DNA from: Variovorax boronicumulans
Lineage (GTDB): Bacteria > Pseudomonadota > Gammaproteobacteria > Burkholderiales > Burkholderiaceae_C
Length of the DNA stretch: 64,000 nucleotides
Assembly: GCF_019352895.1 (NCBI RefSeq)
Contig: NZ_JAAAFX010000004.1
Location: 1,511,286 to 1,575,285 of the forward strand
Reading direction: 5' to 3'
Within the stretch, counting starts at the first letter, position 1. Each line of letters opens with the position of its first letter. The notes under the pieces were generated by a model that saw only the letters and a program-made list of their open reading frames with translations, had not been told where the DNA came from and searched no databases. Below, piece after piece: positions 7,427 through 16,091 of the stretch. The translations under genes were made by a program, and so were the position numbers.

Positions 7427-8206
7427 TCACCGGAACTTCCCCGCGGCAACCCACAGGGCGTCGGTGCGTTGCGAATTCTTCAGCACTGCCGCACCGGCCT
7501 TGAACACGCTGCGCGCAAACGCGATCAGCAGCCCGCGGTCGGCGCTTCCCCGCCGCTGCCAGTACGCAAGGCATGCCCGCGCCGTGTCGTGATTCGCCTG
7601 CACATGCTGGAGTGCCGTGGCCTCTGGCTGCAGTCCCAGCAAGGACAACAGAAGGTCGGCTTCGCCTGCCTGCATCAGGGCTTCGATCTGCGCGTCGTCA
7701 AGCCGGAAGATCGGAGGCTCGGCCACCGGCGAAAGGCGGCCGTCGTGTAAACGCAGCGTCCGCATCTGGCCGGACCGATCGTGGATCTTCCATTGCGCCA
7801 TGGGCGCGGTCATGGCATCCCACTGCGCTTCGGTCAATACATCCGGCAGGTACGACAGCACACGGCAGTCGGCCACGCGCAGACCATAGGGATGACCGAG
7901 CGCATCGTAGAAGCAGGCGAAAGACCGCAAGTGTTCGGCCAGTGCGTCGAGTTCGAGCGCAGACTGGCAGATCGACACATGCAGCATGTGTGGGTATGCA
8001 CGGTAGACACGCTGGATGTCCTCGAACATCGCAGGCGCCAGTGAACGAAGCTTCGACCCATCGAGAAGCAGGGGTCCGACGAGCCGAAGCGCTTCTTCCC
8101 GAGGCATCAAGGAGGCGACGCCGTCGGCTTTCGGGTCTGCGAAGTAGGTCGATGTCCCAAGGGCGCCGGCCACCATCGCGCCATCGAGAAGAACAAATTC
8201 CTTCAT
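7427..8206 (-). CDS. DUF4123 effector adaptor/chaperone
   Basis: This 259-residue soluble protein matches the DUF4123 (Tap/TEC) adaptor family. Its N-terminus, LLDGAMVAGAL, leads into an alpha/beta core with LVGPLLLDGSKL (about residues 43-54). Members bind a specific effector and load it on the cognate VgrG before secretion. Position supports this role: it starts 15 bases after the vgrG stop and lies upstream of the effector. It has no signal peptide or membrane segment. No known catalytic motif is visible. Confidence 0.82.
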   Translation of the reverse strand: MKEFVLLDGAMVAGALGTSTYFADPKADGVASLMPREEALRLVGPLLLDGSKLRSLAPAMFEDIQRVYRAYPHMLHVSICQSALELDALAEHLRSFACFYDALGHPYGLRVADCRVLSYLPDVLTEAQWDAMTAPMAQWKIHDRSGQMRTLRLHDGRLSPVAEPPIFRLDDAQIEALMQAGEADLLLSLLGLQPEATALQHVQANHDTARACLAYWQRRGSADRGLLIAFARSVFKAGAAVLKNSQRTDALWVAAGKFR

Positions 8207-8221
8207 GTCCGAATGCCTTCC

Positions 8222-10792
8222 TCAAAAACGCGTGAGCGCGCTGCCAGCCTTGGCCGCTTTGAGCAGGCACGGCACGCAAACGCTGCGGGGAAGCTGCGGC
8301 AAAGGCGGCAGCAGGGCTTTCGGCCCGAAGGTCTGGTGGTCTGCCGCCCAGACGTGGTGCGCGGCGGGCGTGTAGAAGCGAAAGCCTTGCGCGTCGATCT
8401 TGAAGGCACTGCCGGCGGCTTCGAGCGAGATGCCTTCCTTGGCCTTGAGGTGTATCCAGTCGGTGGTGCTGATGAGTTCGACGGCCTTCTTGGCGATCAG
8501 TTCGATCATGTCGTCCTGCGCCTGGACCTGCACCGCGCCCTGTGCTGCGAAAAGACGGATGCCGGCTTTGTTGGCGAACAGCCGGATCGCCTCCATGGCG
8601 CTGGCCAGCAAGCTCTTGCCGCTGCCGATGCTGGTGTGGCCGGCGCTCGTTGTGGCCACGTGCGCACCCGCAGCCAGGTGCAGGGTGCCAGCGACGGTCG
8701 CGCCAAGGCCCTCGGCACTGGCCAGCACGAGATGCGGTGCTGCCATTTCGGGGAAGCGGCCCTGGTTGACATCGACACGACCGGCGCCCTGGAGTGCATC
8801 GTTCTGCGCCTTGAGCTGCCGGCTCACTTCGGCCTGGTCCTGGTCTGCATCCTGCGTCTGGTGGTGCCGTGCCAGGTCCGCCAATGCTTCATGGCGGTCG
8901 CGCGCATCGACCAGGCGTTGCAAGGTCTCGTCCATGTGCTTGACATGCGCTCGCGCACGTTCGCGCCCCTCGGTGGTGATGAGCAGGCCCTGCCGCGCGC
9001 GCACAGCGCCATGCGCATCGGTGCGCAACTCGAAGCCTTCCCCGCGCAGATCCGTTCGACCGGCGTTGTCTTCGATGCGCGCGATGTGCCCCAGGCTCAG
9101 CTGGCTGTGCTGGTGATCGCTCTTGAGCTGGACCTGGATCCTCGACGCGGTGTCGTCCAGCACGAGATGGTTGGAGCGCCCCGCCGCGGCGTTGCCGCCG
9201 TCCGGCACGAGTTCGCGGCTGCGAAAACCCGACAGTGCCGACTGGCCCGGCAGCTGCCATGGCGGCAGGTTCATCTGGTTGTGCAGTTGACCCAGGCAGA
9301 ACGGCAGGTCCGGGTCGCCCCCGATGAAGTCGACGATGACCTCCTGGCCGATCCGGGGGATCTGGATGCTCCCGAGCTGGTTGCCGGCCCCGGAATAGTT
9401 CACGCGCAGCCAGCAGGTGGCGTGCTGGTTCTTTCCACCGATACGGTCCCAGGGAAACTGGACCTTGATACGGCCCAGCGCGTCGGTCCAGATGTTCTGC
9501 CCTTCGGGCCCGACGACCAAGGCGACCTGCGGTCCGTGGGTGTGCGGCTTGGGCTGGGTCAGCGCCGGGCGCAAGGGCTCGCTCATCGGATGCACCGTGA
9601 AGTCGCAGCTCACCTGCCAGCGTTGCGTGCGGCCGATGGCCGCGTCGATCCGCTGGCTGGATGCCGCGACATCCTCGATCACGAGCACGCTGTCGAGCAC
9701 CAGGTACTCGGTATTGGCCTTTTGCTGAGGATGCTTTCGCAGGCGAAAGGTGCTGCCAGGCTGCATGCCCCGCAGGTTGCCACTCGCCCGGGCGCGGGCG
9801 CCATGGGTGCGCAAGGCCTGCATGCGCAGCAGCGCGAAGTTCCGGCCTTCGTCCAGCGGGTCGTTGGGCTCGCCGGTGCCGGCGCTCGGCTGCACGAAGT
9901 GGGCGCCCTCCGGGCTGGCATGCCATTGGTAGACCTCGCCCTCGGCCTGGCCCGTGGGCCGCGGATCGCTATGGCTGACGCTGAGGTCGGCCCGCGGGCG
10001 GGTGTAGTCGTAGTCGCGCGTCGTGTAGCGGCCGCTGGTGAGCCGGTGGTGCGGCACGAAGCTGCTGATGTACTCGGCATCGGTCTTCCAGCCGGGAGGG
10101 TGATAGTCGACCTCCCGATAGGCAGCGCTCGGCTGCGCCCCCAAGGCGCCCTTGTTGTCGATGAGCACCAGGCGGTGCTTGTCGTCGTCGTGCTCGAAGA
10201 AGAAATTGATCCCGTTTTCCTGGGTCAGCCGTACGAAGAAGTCGAAGTCGGACTCGTTGAACTGGGTTTGGAAATCGCGCGACGGATAGGTCGCGATGAA
10301 GCGCTTCTCCACCGAGAACGGGTAGTCGCCCAACAGCTCGTCGAGGAGCTCGGCCACGGTCTTGTTCTGGTAGATCTTGCAGTCGATCGACAGCGTCGCG
10401 AGGTACAGCCAGGGTCGCAACGTCAGCTTGTACTGGATGTCGCGGCCCTCCTCGCCCCACAGCTCGGCAGCCGTGATGAGCGCATTCACCTGCCGCACAC
10501 CGGCACCCAGGCCGTCGACGGCGCGACCGACCCGGCCCGGCACGAACTGGCCCGAACCATCGAGTTCGATGCGGCAACTGATCTCGTGACCGATGAAGCT
10601 GTCGAGGTCCCAGTCGATCGCCTCGCTCGCCCCCAGGTTCAAGTCTTCGGGCGTCTTGAGCCACAACTCGTACGCGAAGAGACGATCGAGGCCCTCGCAA
10701 CCCGAAAGGCGAACCGGCTCCAATGCCGGCCGGCCCGAAAACTGAGGTATGGCCACGCTCTTCACTTCGAGCGTGCGTGACAGTGCCTTCAT
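8222..10792 (-). CDS. vgrG: VgrG type VI secretion spike protein with DUF2345 extension
   Basis: This 856-residue protein has the VgrG layout. The N-terminal gp27-like region includes the FNESDFDFFVRLTQENGINFFFEHDDDKH motif region near 178-206. A gp5-like OB-fold follows, with GRIKVQFPWDR and the CWLRV segment near 440-470. The C-terminal DUF2345 and beta-helix part runs from about 600. It trimerises as the membrane-puncturing spike of the T6SS. The start at 10792 has a GAAGGGAG ribosome site. The gene opens the island, and no sheath, baseplate or ClpV genes are in the window, so it is an orphan vgrG module serving a T6SS encoded elsewhere. Confidence 0.93.
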   Translation of the reverse strand: MKALSRTLEVKSVAIPQFSGRPALEPVRLSGCEGLDRLFAYELWLKTPEDLNLGASEAIDWDLDSFIGHEISCRIELDGSGQFVPGRVGRAVDGLGAGVRQVNALITAAELWGEEGRDIQYKLTLRPWLYLATLSIDCKIYQNKTVAELLDELLGDYPFSVEKRFIATYPSRDFQTQFNESDFDFFVRLTQENGINFFFEHDDDKHRLVLIDNKGALGAQPSAAYREVDYHPPGWKTDAEYISSFVPHHRLTSGRYTTRDYDYTRPRADLSVSHSDPRPTGQAEGEVYQWHASPEGAHFVQPSAGTGEPNDPLDEGRNFALLRMQALRTHGARARASGNLRGMQPGSTFRLRKHPQQKANTEYLVLDSVLVIEDVAASSQRIDAAIGRTQRWQVSCDFTVHPMSEPLRPALTQPKPHTHGPQVALVVGPEGQNIWTDALGRIKVQFPWDRIGGKNQHATCWLRVNYSGAGNQLGSIQIPRIGQEVIVDFIGGDPDLPFCLGQLHNQMNLPPWQLPGQSALSGFRSRELVPDGGNAAAGRSNHLVLDDTASRIQVQLKSDHQHSQLSLGHIARIEDNAGRTDLRGEGFELRTDAHGAVRARQGLLITTEGRERARAHVKHMDETLQRLVDARDRHEALADLARHHQTQDADQDQAEVSRQLKAQNDALQGAGRVDVNQGRFPEMAAPHLVLASAEGLGATVAGTLHLAAGAHVATTSAGHTSIGSGKSLLASAMEAIRLFANKAGIRLFAAQGAVQVQAQDDMIELIAKKAVELISTTDWIHLKAKEGISLEAAGSAFKIDAQGFRFYTPAAHHVWAADHQTFGPKALLPPLPQLPRSVCVPCLLKAAKAGSALTRF

Positions 10793-10853
10793 GTCGAACT
10801 CCCTTCGTTGATCGCATCCTCGCCACTGTCTCGTGGTTCAAGGGCGCGTGGCC

Positions 10854-10882
10854 ATTATGAAAGGGGATTCGGGCGATGTCAC
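10854..10882 (-). promoter_or_regulatory. Sigma-70-like promoter of the T6SS island
   Basis: On the minus strand GTGACA (10882-10877) and CATAAT (10859-10854) are separated by 17 bases, giving a predicted start near 10847 and a leader of about 55 bases before vgrG. It is the best promoter match upstream of the island and is not experimentally shown. Confidence 0.5.
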
Positions 10883-10956
10883 TTTTAGGCGCGGACGCGA
10901 CAGACAGCGGCCCATTCCCAACGGTGCGAGGCATGGGCCGCTGGAAGAATGGACGC

Positions 10957-12276
10957 ATGCAAGAAGCCCACGAAATGCTCACCGACGAAGCCGCCATCGT
11001 CGCCGCCGCTCACGCCCTGCGTGCCGAATCCGTCGCCATGCTGAGCGAACTGGTCACCCACCCGTCGCTGCTCGGCCACGAGCAGAGCGCGCAGGCCTTC
11101 ATGGCCGAGGCCTTCGAGGGCCTGGGCCTGCAGGTGGACCAGTTCCAGATCGACGAGGAGAAGCTGAAGGCCCATCCCGGTTACTCGCCCTCGATCGTCT
11201 CCTACGAAGGCCGCACCAACGTGGTCGGCATCCACCGCCCGAGCGGTCCGTTCAAGGGCAATTCGCTGATCTTCAACGGCCACATCGACGTGGTGCCCAC
11301 CGGCGCCGAGGTGCTGTGGACCGACGCGCCCTTCTCCGGCAAGGTCGACGGCGACCGGCTGTACGGCCGCGGCGCGTCGGACATGAAGGCAGGCATCGTG
11401 GCCTACACGATGGCCTACAGAACGCTGAAGTCGCTGGGGCTCGAGCCCGCGTCGCCGGTGTATTTCCAGTCGGTGATCGAAGAGGAATGCACCGGCAACG
11501 GCGCGCTGGCCTGCCTGGTGGCCGGCTACCGCGCGGATGCGGCCGTCATCACCGAGCCGATCGCCGAGAACGGCGTCATGACCTGCCAGATGGGCGTGCT
11601 GTGGCTGGCCATCGAGGTGCTGGGCAAGCCCGTGCATGCCTCCGTCGCGCAGACCGGCGTGGGCGCGATCGACTTCACGATGTACCTGTTCGGCGAGCTG
11701 AAGAAGCTGGAAGAAAGGTGGAACGCCCCGAGCGCGCGCTACCGCAGCTTCGCGCACCACAACCACCCGGTGAACTTCAACCTCGGCAAGATCAGCGGCG
11801 GCGAATGGGCGTCTTCCGTGCCCTCGGCCTGCCGCGCCGACGTGCGCATCGGCTTCTACCCGGACATGAAGGTCGAGAAGGCCAAAAAGGAAGTCGAGGC
11901 CGTGCTGGCGGCCGCCTACGAGGCACACCCGGCGCACACCGCGCTGAGCTACAAGATCGTCTACGAGGGCTTCCAGGCCGACGGCTGCCACGTGCCCGAC
12001 GACGCGCCGATCGTCACCGCCATCTCGCAGTGCCACAAGGACATCGTCGGCATCGACCTGACACCGACCGCCTTCACCGGCACCACCGACGCGAAGTTCT
12101 TCAACCTCTACGGCGAGACGCCGGCCATCTGCTACGGCCCCTCGGGCGGCGCCAACATCCACGGCATCGACGAGTGGGTGTCGATCGACAGCCTGATGCA
12201 GACCACCGCGGTGCTGGCGGTGTTCATGGCGCGCTGGTGCGGGGTCAATCGACTGACCGCCGCCCCCAGCGCCTGA
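10957..12276 (+). CDS. M20-family deacylase (ArgE/DapE type)
   Basis: This 439-residue metalloenzyme is related to acetylornithine deacetylase and succinyl-diaminopimelate desuccinylase. The M20 metal motifs are clear: GHIDVVP with the first His/Asp, LYGRGASDMKAG with the bridging Asp, and IEEECTGNG with the general-base Glu-Glu pair; a late His lies in GGANIHGIDEW. The ATG at 10957 is preceded by GGAAGA and fits family length; upstream in-frame ATGs at 10876 and 10933 would extend into the T6SS promoter region. The likely reaction is hydrolysis of an N-acylated amino acid, with the substrate unknown. It ends exactly at the first arm of the 123-base repeat element. Confidence 0.85.
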   Translation: MQEAHEMLTDEAAIVAAAHALRAESVAMLSELVTHPSLLGHEQSAQAFMAEAFEGLGLQVDQFQIDEEKLKAHPGYSPSIVSYEGRTNVVGIHRPSGPFKGNSLIFNGHIDVVPTGAEVLWTDAPFSGKVDGDRLYGRGASDMKAGIVAYTMAYRTLKSLGLEPASPVYFQSVIEEECTGNGALACLVAGYRADAAVITEPIAENGVMTCQMGVLWLAIEVLGKPVHASVAQTGVGAIDFTMYLFGELKKLEERWNAPSARYRSFAHHNHPVNFNLGKISGGEWASSVPSACRADVRIGFYPDMKVEKAKKEVEAVLAAAYEAHPAHTALSYKIVYEGFQADGCHVPDDAPIVTAISQCHKDIVGIDLTPTAFTGTTDAKFFNLYGETPAICYGPSGGANIHGIDEWVSIDSLMQTTAVLAVFMARWCGVNRLTAAPSA

Positions 12277-12396
12277 AAGGGCGAAGGCGCCGTCGCGAGC
12301 GGCCCGAGCCTGCATCGAGGATCGGCGCCGCACGCACGTGCAGTGAGGACCGCAGGTGCGGGATCGGGTCGCGCAGCAGGCGAATTCGCCCTTTCA
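12274..12396. repeat. 123-base hairpin element, copy 1, between convergent genes
   Basis: The element is bounded by a perfect 12-base inverted repeat: TGAAAGGGCGAA (12274-12285) and TTCGCCCTTTCA (12385-12396). The outer TGA and TCA are the stop codons of the M20 gene and the AraC gene. The core, about 12290-12380, matches the reverse complement of 61530-61635 at most positions, and both copies are 123 bases long. The core contains a small CCGCA-GG-TGCGG hairpin (12350-12361). A bidirectional terminator or mobile palindromic unit is the likely role. Confidence 0.85.
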
Positions 12397-13203
12397 GTCG
12401 AGGTCGTTGCGTCCCAGGTAGTGCTTGGGCGTCTTGCCCATCACGCGCCGGAACATCGCGGTGAACGCACTGGGGCTCTCGTAGCCCAGGTCCATCGCCA
12501 CGGTGGTGACGGCGGTGCCCAGCGACAGGCGCCGCACGGCTTCCATCAGCCGCACCTGCTGGCGCCACAGCGTGAAGGTGATGCCGGTCTCGTCGCGGAA
12601 CAGCCGGGTCAGGGTGCGCCGGCCCAGTGCGCCGAAGCGCGCCCAGTCCTCCAGATCGCCTTCCCGGCCCGGGTCGGCCAGCAACGCCTTGCAGATGCGC
12701 AGCAGGCGTGCATCGCTGGGCATGGGCACGTGCAGCGGCACCTTCGGCGCGGCGCAGATCTCGTCGAGGATCAGCCGCATCACGCGGCCGTCGCGGCCCG
12801 CTTCGTCGTAGAGCAGCGGAATGTCGATGGCCTCGATGATCAGCTGGCGCATCAGCGGCGAGACCTCGATCACGCAGCATTCGTCGGGCAGGTTGGGCGA
12901 CGCGTCCGGCTGGATGTAGAGCGAGCGGTTCGACACCGGCTGGCCGCGCGCATGCATCTCGTGCTCGATGCCGCCCGGCACCCAGACGGCACGGTTGGGC
13001 GGCACCAGCCACGCGCCTTCCTGCGTGTGGAGGGTGAACATGCCCTTCACCGCGTAGGCCAGCTGGGCCCTCGGATGCGAATGGCGCGGAACGATCATCG
13101 AGGGCTCTGGATCGTGCTCCACGATGATCATCGACACCGGGCGCGGGATGTCCTGGTAATCGACGGCGAGCTGGCTGCGGACGGGGTTCAAGCTGTTGAT
13201 CAT
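12394..13203 (-). CDS. AraC-family regulator with cupin sensor domain
   Basis: This 269-residue regulator has an N-terminal cupin-like sensor domain (RHSHPRAQLAYAVKG, with VPPNRAVWVPGGIEHEM) and a C-terminal double helix-turn-helix (about 165-265) ending in the AraC signature VAMDLGYESPSAFTAMFRRVMGKTPKHYL. The ATG at 13203 is used; a GTG directly before it at 13206 is also possible. It is divergent from the peptide-type transporter operon 216 bases away, so control of that operon is likely. The inducer is unknown. Confidence 0.85.
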   Translation of the reverse strand: MINSLNPVRSQLAVDYQDIPRPVSMIIVEHDPEPSMIVPRHSHPRAQLAYAVKGMFTLHTQEGAWLVPPNRAVWVPGGIEHEMHARGQPVSNRSLYIQPDASPNLPDECCVIEVSPLMRQLIIEAIDIPLLYDEAGRDGRVMRLILDEICAAPKVPLHVPMPSDARLLRICKALLADPGREGDLEDWARFGALGRRTLTRLFRDETGITFTLWRQQVRLMEAVRRLSLGTAVTTVAMDLGYESPSAFTAMFRRVMGKTPKHYLGRNDLD

Positions 13204-13419
13204 CACGGTGTTCCGGCACGCAAGAATTGCGCCAAACGAGGGTAACGGATGGTGGCCCGCGCAAGTCCGAGGGTCAACCCAGGCCGAGGATGGCCCGTGC
13301 GGAACAGAACTCGGCTCGAACCCTGCAACGCGGGCGGAGGGGGCTCCCTACACTGAATTCGCCATACGACGCTCACCGCACACACCGTGCGGCAGTCCCA
13401 TCCCTTCCCGAGGATCACC
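13204..13419. promoter_or_regulatory. Divergent control region between the AraC gene and the transporter operon
   Basis: This 216-base gap has no gene. A hairpin, CCGCAC-ACACC-GTGCGG (13376-13392), ends 27 bases before the binding-protein ATG and may act as an operator or leader structure. A TACACT at about 13350 could be a -10 box, but no convincing -35 partner was found. Confidence 0.35.
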
Positions 13420-15021
13420 ATGAAGAAACGTGAGTTCCACAAGTTCCTGCTCGCAACCGGCGCCATGGGCCTGGCCGAGTTCCCGCTGGGCTTTTCACAG
13501 GCCTTCGCCCAGGCCACGGGCGGCGTCAGGGGCGGCACCCTCAACTCCATCGTGCAGCCCGAGCCGCCGATCCTCAACCTGGCGGTGAGCCAGCTCACGC
13601 CCACGCAGATGGTGGCGGGCAAGATCTTCCTGAGCCTGCTGACCTACGACGTCAACCTCAAGCCCTTGCCCAGCCTGGCGAAGAGCTGGACCATCTCGCC
13701 CGACGGCAAGACCTACACCTTCAAGCTCGAGCCCAACGTGAAGTGGCACGACGGCAAGCCGCTGACGTCGGACGACGTGCTCTACACGGTCAAGGAGTTC
13801 CTGCCGATCACGCACCCGCGCGCCAAGGCGCTGTTCGGTCGCTGCGAATCGATCACCGCGCCCGATGCGCACACGGTGGTCTTCAAGCTGGCCGAGCCCT
13901 TCAGTCCCTTCATCGGTGCCTTCGACATCTCGAACCTGCCGGTGATGCCCAAGCACATCTACGCGGGCACCGACGTGGTGAAGAACCCCGCCAACCTGAA
14001 CCCGATCGGCTCGGGACCGTTCAAGCTCAAGGAGTGGGTGCGCGGTTCGCACATCCATCTCGTTCGCAACGAGGCGTACTTCAAGCCGGGCCTGCCCTAT
14101 CTCGACGCGATCATCTACCGCGTGGTGCCCGACGGTGCCTCGCGCGCCCTGGCGCTGGAGAACGGCACGGTGCAGCTCACGCAGTGGACCGACCTGGAAC
14201 TGTTCGACGCCCAGCGCCTGAGCAAGAAGCCGAACCTGGCCGTCACCACCAAGGGCTACGAGTACTTCGCGCCCATCATGTGGCTGGAGATCAACAACCG
14301 CAACGCACCGCTGGCCGACAAGCGCTTCCGCAAGGCGGTGATGCACGCGATCGACCGCAACTTCATCAAGGACAAGATCCTCTACGGCTTCGGCAAGGTC
14401 GCGACCGGCCCGGTCAACTCGAAGACCAAGTACTACGAAGCCAACGTCACGAAGTACGACTTCTCGATCGACAAGGCCAAGGCGCTGCTCGACGAGATGG
14501 GCCTCAAGCCCGACGCCAAGGGCACGCGCGTGACGGTGCGCCTGCCGGTGTCGCCTTACGGCGAGATGGTGCAGCGCACCTGCGAGTACATCCGCCAGTC
14601 GCTGGCCAAGGTGGGCATCGCGGTGGTGCTGGAGTCGACCGACCCCGGCAGCTACACGCAGCGCGTGAGCAACTGGGACTACGACCTCAACCTGTCGTGG
14701 CTTTACCAGTTCGGCGACCCGGCCCTGGGCGTGACGCGCAACTACCTGACGGCGAACATCCGCAAGATCCTGTTCACCAACACGGTCGGCTACTCGAACC
14801 CGCAGGTCGACAAGCTCGCCGACCAGGCCGCGGTGGAGGTGGACGAAGCCAAGCGCCAGGCGCTCTACAGCGAGATGCAGAAGATCATCGTGGACGAGGT
14901 GCCGATCGCCTGGCTGGTCGAGATGGAATTCCCGACGATCCACGACAAGCGCCTGCAGAACGTCGTGACCACGGCCATCGGCGTGCACGAGAGCTTCGAC
15001 ACCATCTACTTCAAGGGCTGA
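13420..15021 (+). CDS. Periplasmic substrate-binding protein, peptide/nickel ABC family (SBP family 5)
   Basis: This 533-residue exported protein has an N-terminal signal region (KKREFHKFLLATGAMGLAEFPLGFSQAFAQA). It has the family 5 fold: LTYDVNLKPLPSLAKSWTISPDGKTYTFKLEPNVKWHDGKPLTSDDV near 60-110 and NNRNAPLADKRFRKAVMHAIDR near 294-315. It captures the ligand for the DppBC-like permeases encoded next. ATG 13420 follows GAGG and gives a normal signal peptide; the frame extends 11 codons upstream without need. The family covers peptides, glutathione, opines and other compounds, so the ligand cannot be named from sequence. Confidence 0.88.
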   Translation: MKKREFHKFLLATGAMGLAEFPLGFSQAFAQATGGVRGGTLNSIVQPEPPILNLAVSQLTPTQMVAGKIFLSLLTYDVNLKPLPSLAKSWTISPDGKTYTFKLEPNVKWHDGKPLTSDDVLYTVKEFLPITHPRAKALFGRCESITAPDAHTVVFKLAEPFSPFIGAFDISNLPVMPKHIYAGTDVVKNPANLNPIGSGPFKLKEWVRGSHIHLVRNEAYFKPGLPYLDAIIYRVVPDGASRALALENGTVQLTQWTDLELFDAQRLSKKPNLAVTTKGYEYFAPIMWLEINNRNAPLADKRFRKAVMHAIDRNFIKDKILYGFGKVATGPVNSKTKYYEANVTKYDFSIDKAKALLDEMGLKPDAKGTRVTVRLPVSPYGEMVQRTCEYIRQSLAKVGIAVVLESTDPGSYTQRVSNWDYDLNLSWLYQFGDPALGVTRNYLTANIRKILFTNTVGYSNPQVDKLADQAAVEVDEAKRQALYSEMQKIIVDEVPIAWLVEMEFPTIHDKRLQNVVTTAIGVHESFDTIYFKG

Positions 15022-15097
15022 GCGCCATGGCATGCCTTTCCCGCGTTCTCCGCGCGCGTGCCGAAGGGCATGCCTGCCTGACTCCACGATCTGCTCT

Positions 15098-16084
15098 ATG
15101 AACCTCAAATGGCTGACGATCGCGGGCGCCCTGGGCGTGCGCATCGCAAAAATGGCGGCGGTCATCCTGCTGATCGCCATCTTCAATTTCATGCTGGTGC
15201 GCGCCGCACCCGGCGACCCGGCGCTCGTGATGGCCGGCCAGTCGGGCGCCACCGACGAGGCCTTCCTCGCGCGTGTGCGGGCCGACTACGGACTCGACCA
15301 GCCACTGCCCACGCAGCTCGCCACCTACCTCGGCAAGGTGGTGCGGCTGGACCTCGGCTATTCGCATCGCCAGCAACGCACGGTGGCGAGCGCCATCGGC
15401 CAGCGCCTGCCCGCCACGCTGCTGCTCACGCTCTCGGCCTTCGCCATCTCGCTGGTCGGCGGGGTGGTGCTGGGCAGCCTGGCCGGTGTGCGCGCGGGCA
15501 CGGTGTGGGACACGCTGATCAGCCTGCTGGCCATGGTGATCTATGCCACGCCGGTGTTCTGGCTCGGCCTGATGCTGGTGCTGCTGTTCTCGGTCCAGCT
15601 GGGCTGGCTGCCCGCCTTCGGCTACGAGACCATCGGCGTGACGATGTCCGGCGGTGCCGCCGTGCTCGACAAGCTCAAGCACCTGGCGCTGCCGGCCTTC
15701 ACGCTGGGCATGCTCTACCTGGCCATCTATGCGCGCCTGATGCGCTCCTCGGTCATCGAGGTCAGCCACCAGGACTACGTGAAGACCGCGCGCGCCAAGG
15801 GTGCCTCGGAGAGCCGCATCCTCTGGCGCCACATGCTGCGCAATGCGCTGCTGCCGGTGGTGACCATGGCCGGCGTGCAGGCCGGCACGCTGATCGGCGG
15901 CTCGGTCGTGATCGAGACCGTGTTCGCCTGGCCCGGCCTGGGTCGCCTCACCTACGACGCGGTGCTGCAGCGCGACTACCAGATGATGCTGGGCATCTTC
16001 CTGGTGCTCTCGGTGCTGGTCATTGCCTTCAACTGGCTGACCGATCTGCTCTATCGCGTGATCGACCCAAGAATCAAGGCATGA
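15098..16084 (+). CDS. DppB-type ABC transporter permease
   Basis: This 328-residue inner-membrane permease has an N-terminal anchor helix followed by a periplasmic loop with RAAPGDPALVMAGQ and then five further helices. The EAA loop that contacts the ATPase is visible as YVKTARAKGASESRILWRHMLRNALLPV, near 225-250. ATG 15098 starts MNLKWLTIAG; the frame opens at 15032, but that adds a polar stretch with many arginines. It follows the binding-protein gene by 76 bases and pairs with the DppC-type gene. Confidence 0.88.
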   Translation: MNLKWLTIAGALGVRIAKMAAVILLIAIFNFMLVRAAPGDPALVMAGQSGATDEAFLARVRADYGLDQPLPTQLATYLGKVVRLDLGYSHRQQRTVASAIGQRLPATLLLTLSAFAISLVGGVVLGSLAGVRAGTVWDTLISLLAMVIYATPVFWLGLMLVLLFSVQLGWLPAFGYETIGVTMSGGAAVLDKLKHLALPAFTLGMLYLAIYARLMRSSVIEVSHQDYVKTARAKGASESRILWRHMLRNALLPVVTMAGVQAGTLIGGSVVIETVFAWPGLGRLTYDAVLQRDYQMMLGIFLVLSVLVIAFNWLTDLLYRVIDPRIKA

Positions 16085-16091
16085 CCGCGCA

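Noticed and set aside
7401-7574. Upstream extension of lipoprotein D to base 7574
   Set aside because: It would overlap the DUF4123 coding region by 148 bases and adds a sequence without signal-peptide character; the ATG at 7400 has a ribosome site.
8213-10780. An 855-codon open frame antisense to vgrG
   Set aside because: It mirrors vgrG almost exactly, has the His/Arg/Ala-rich composition typical of reverse-frame shadows in GC-rich DNA, and shows no domain.
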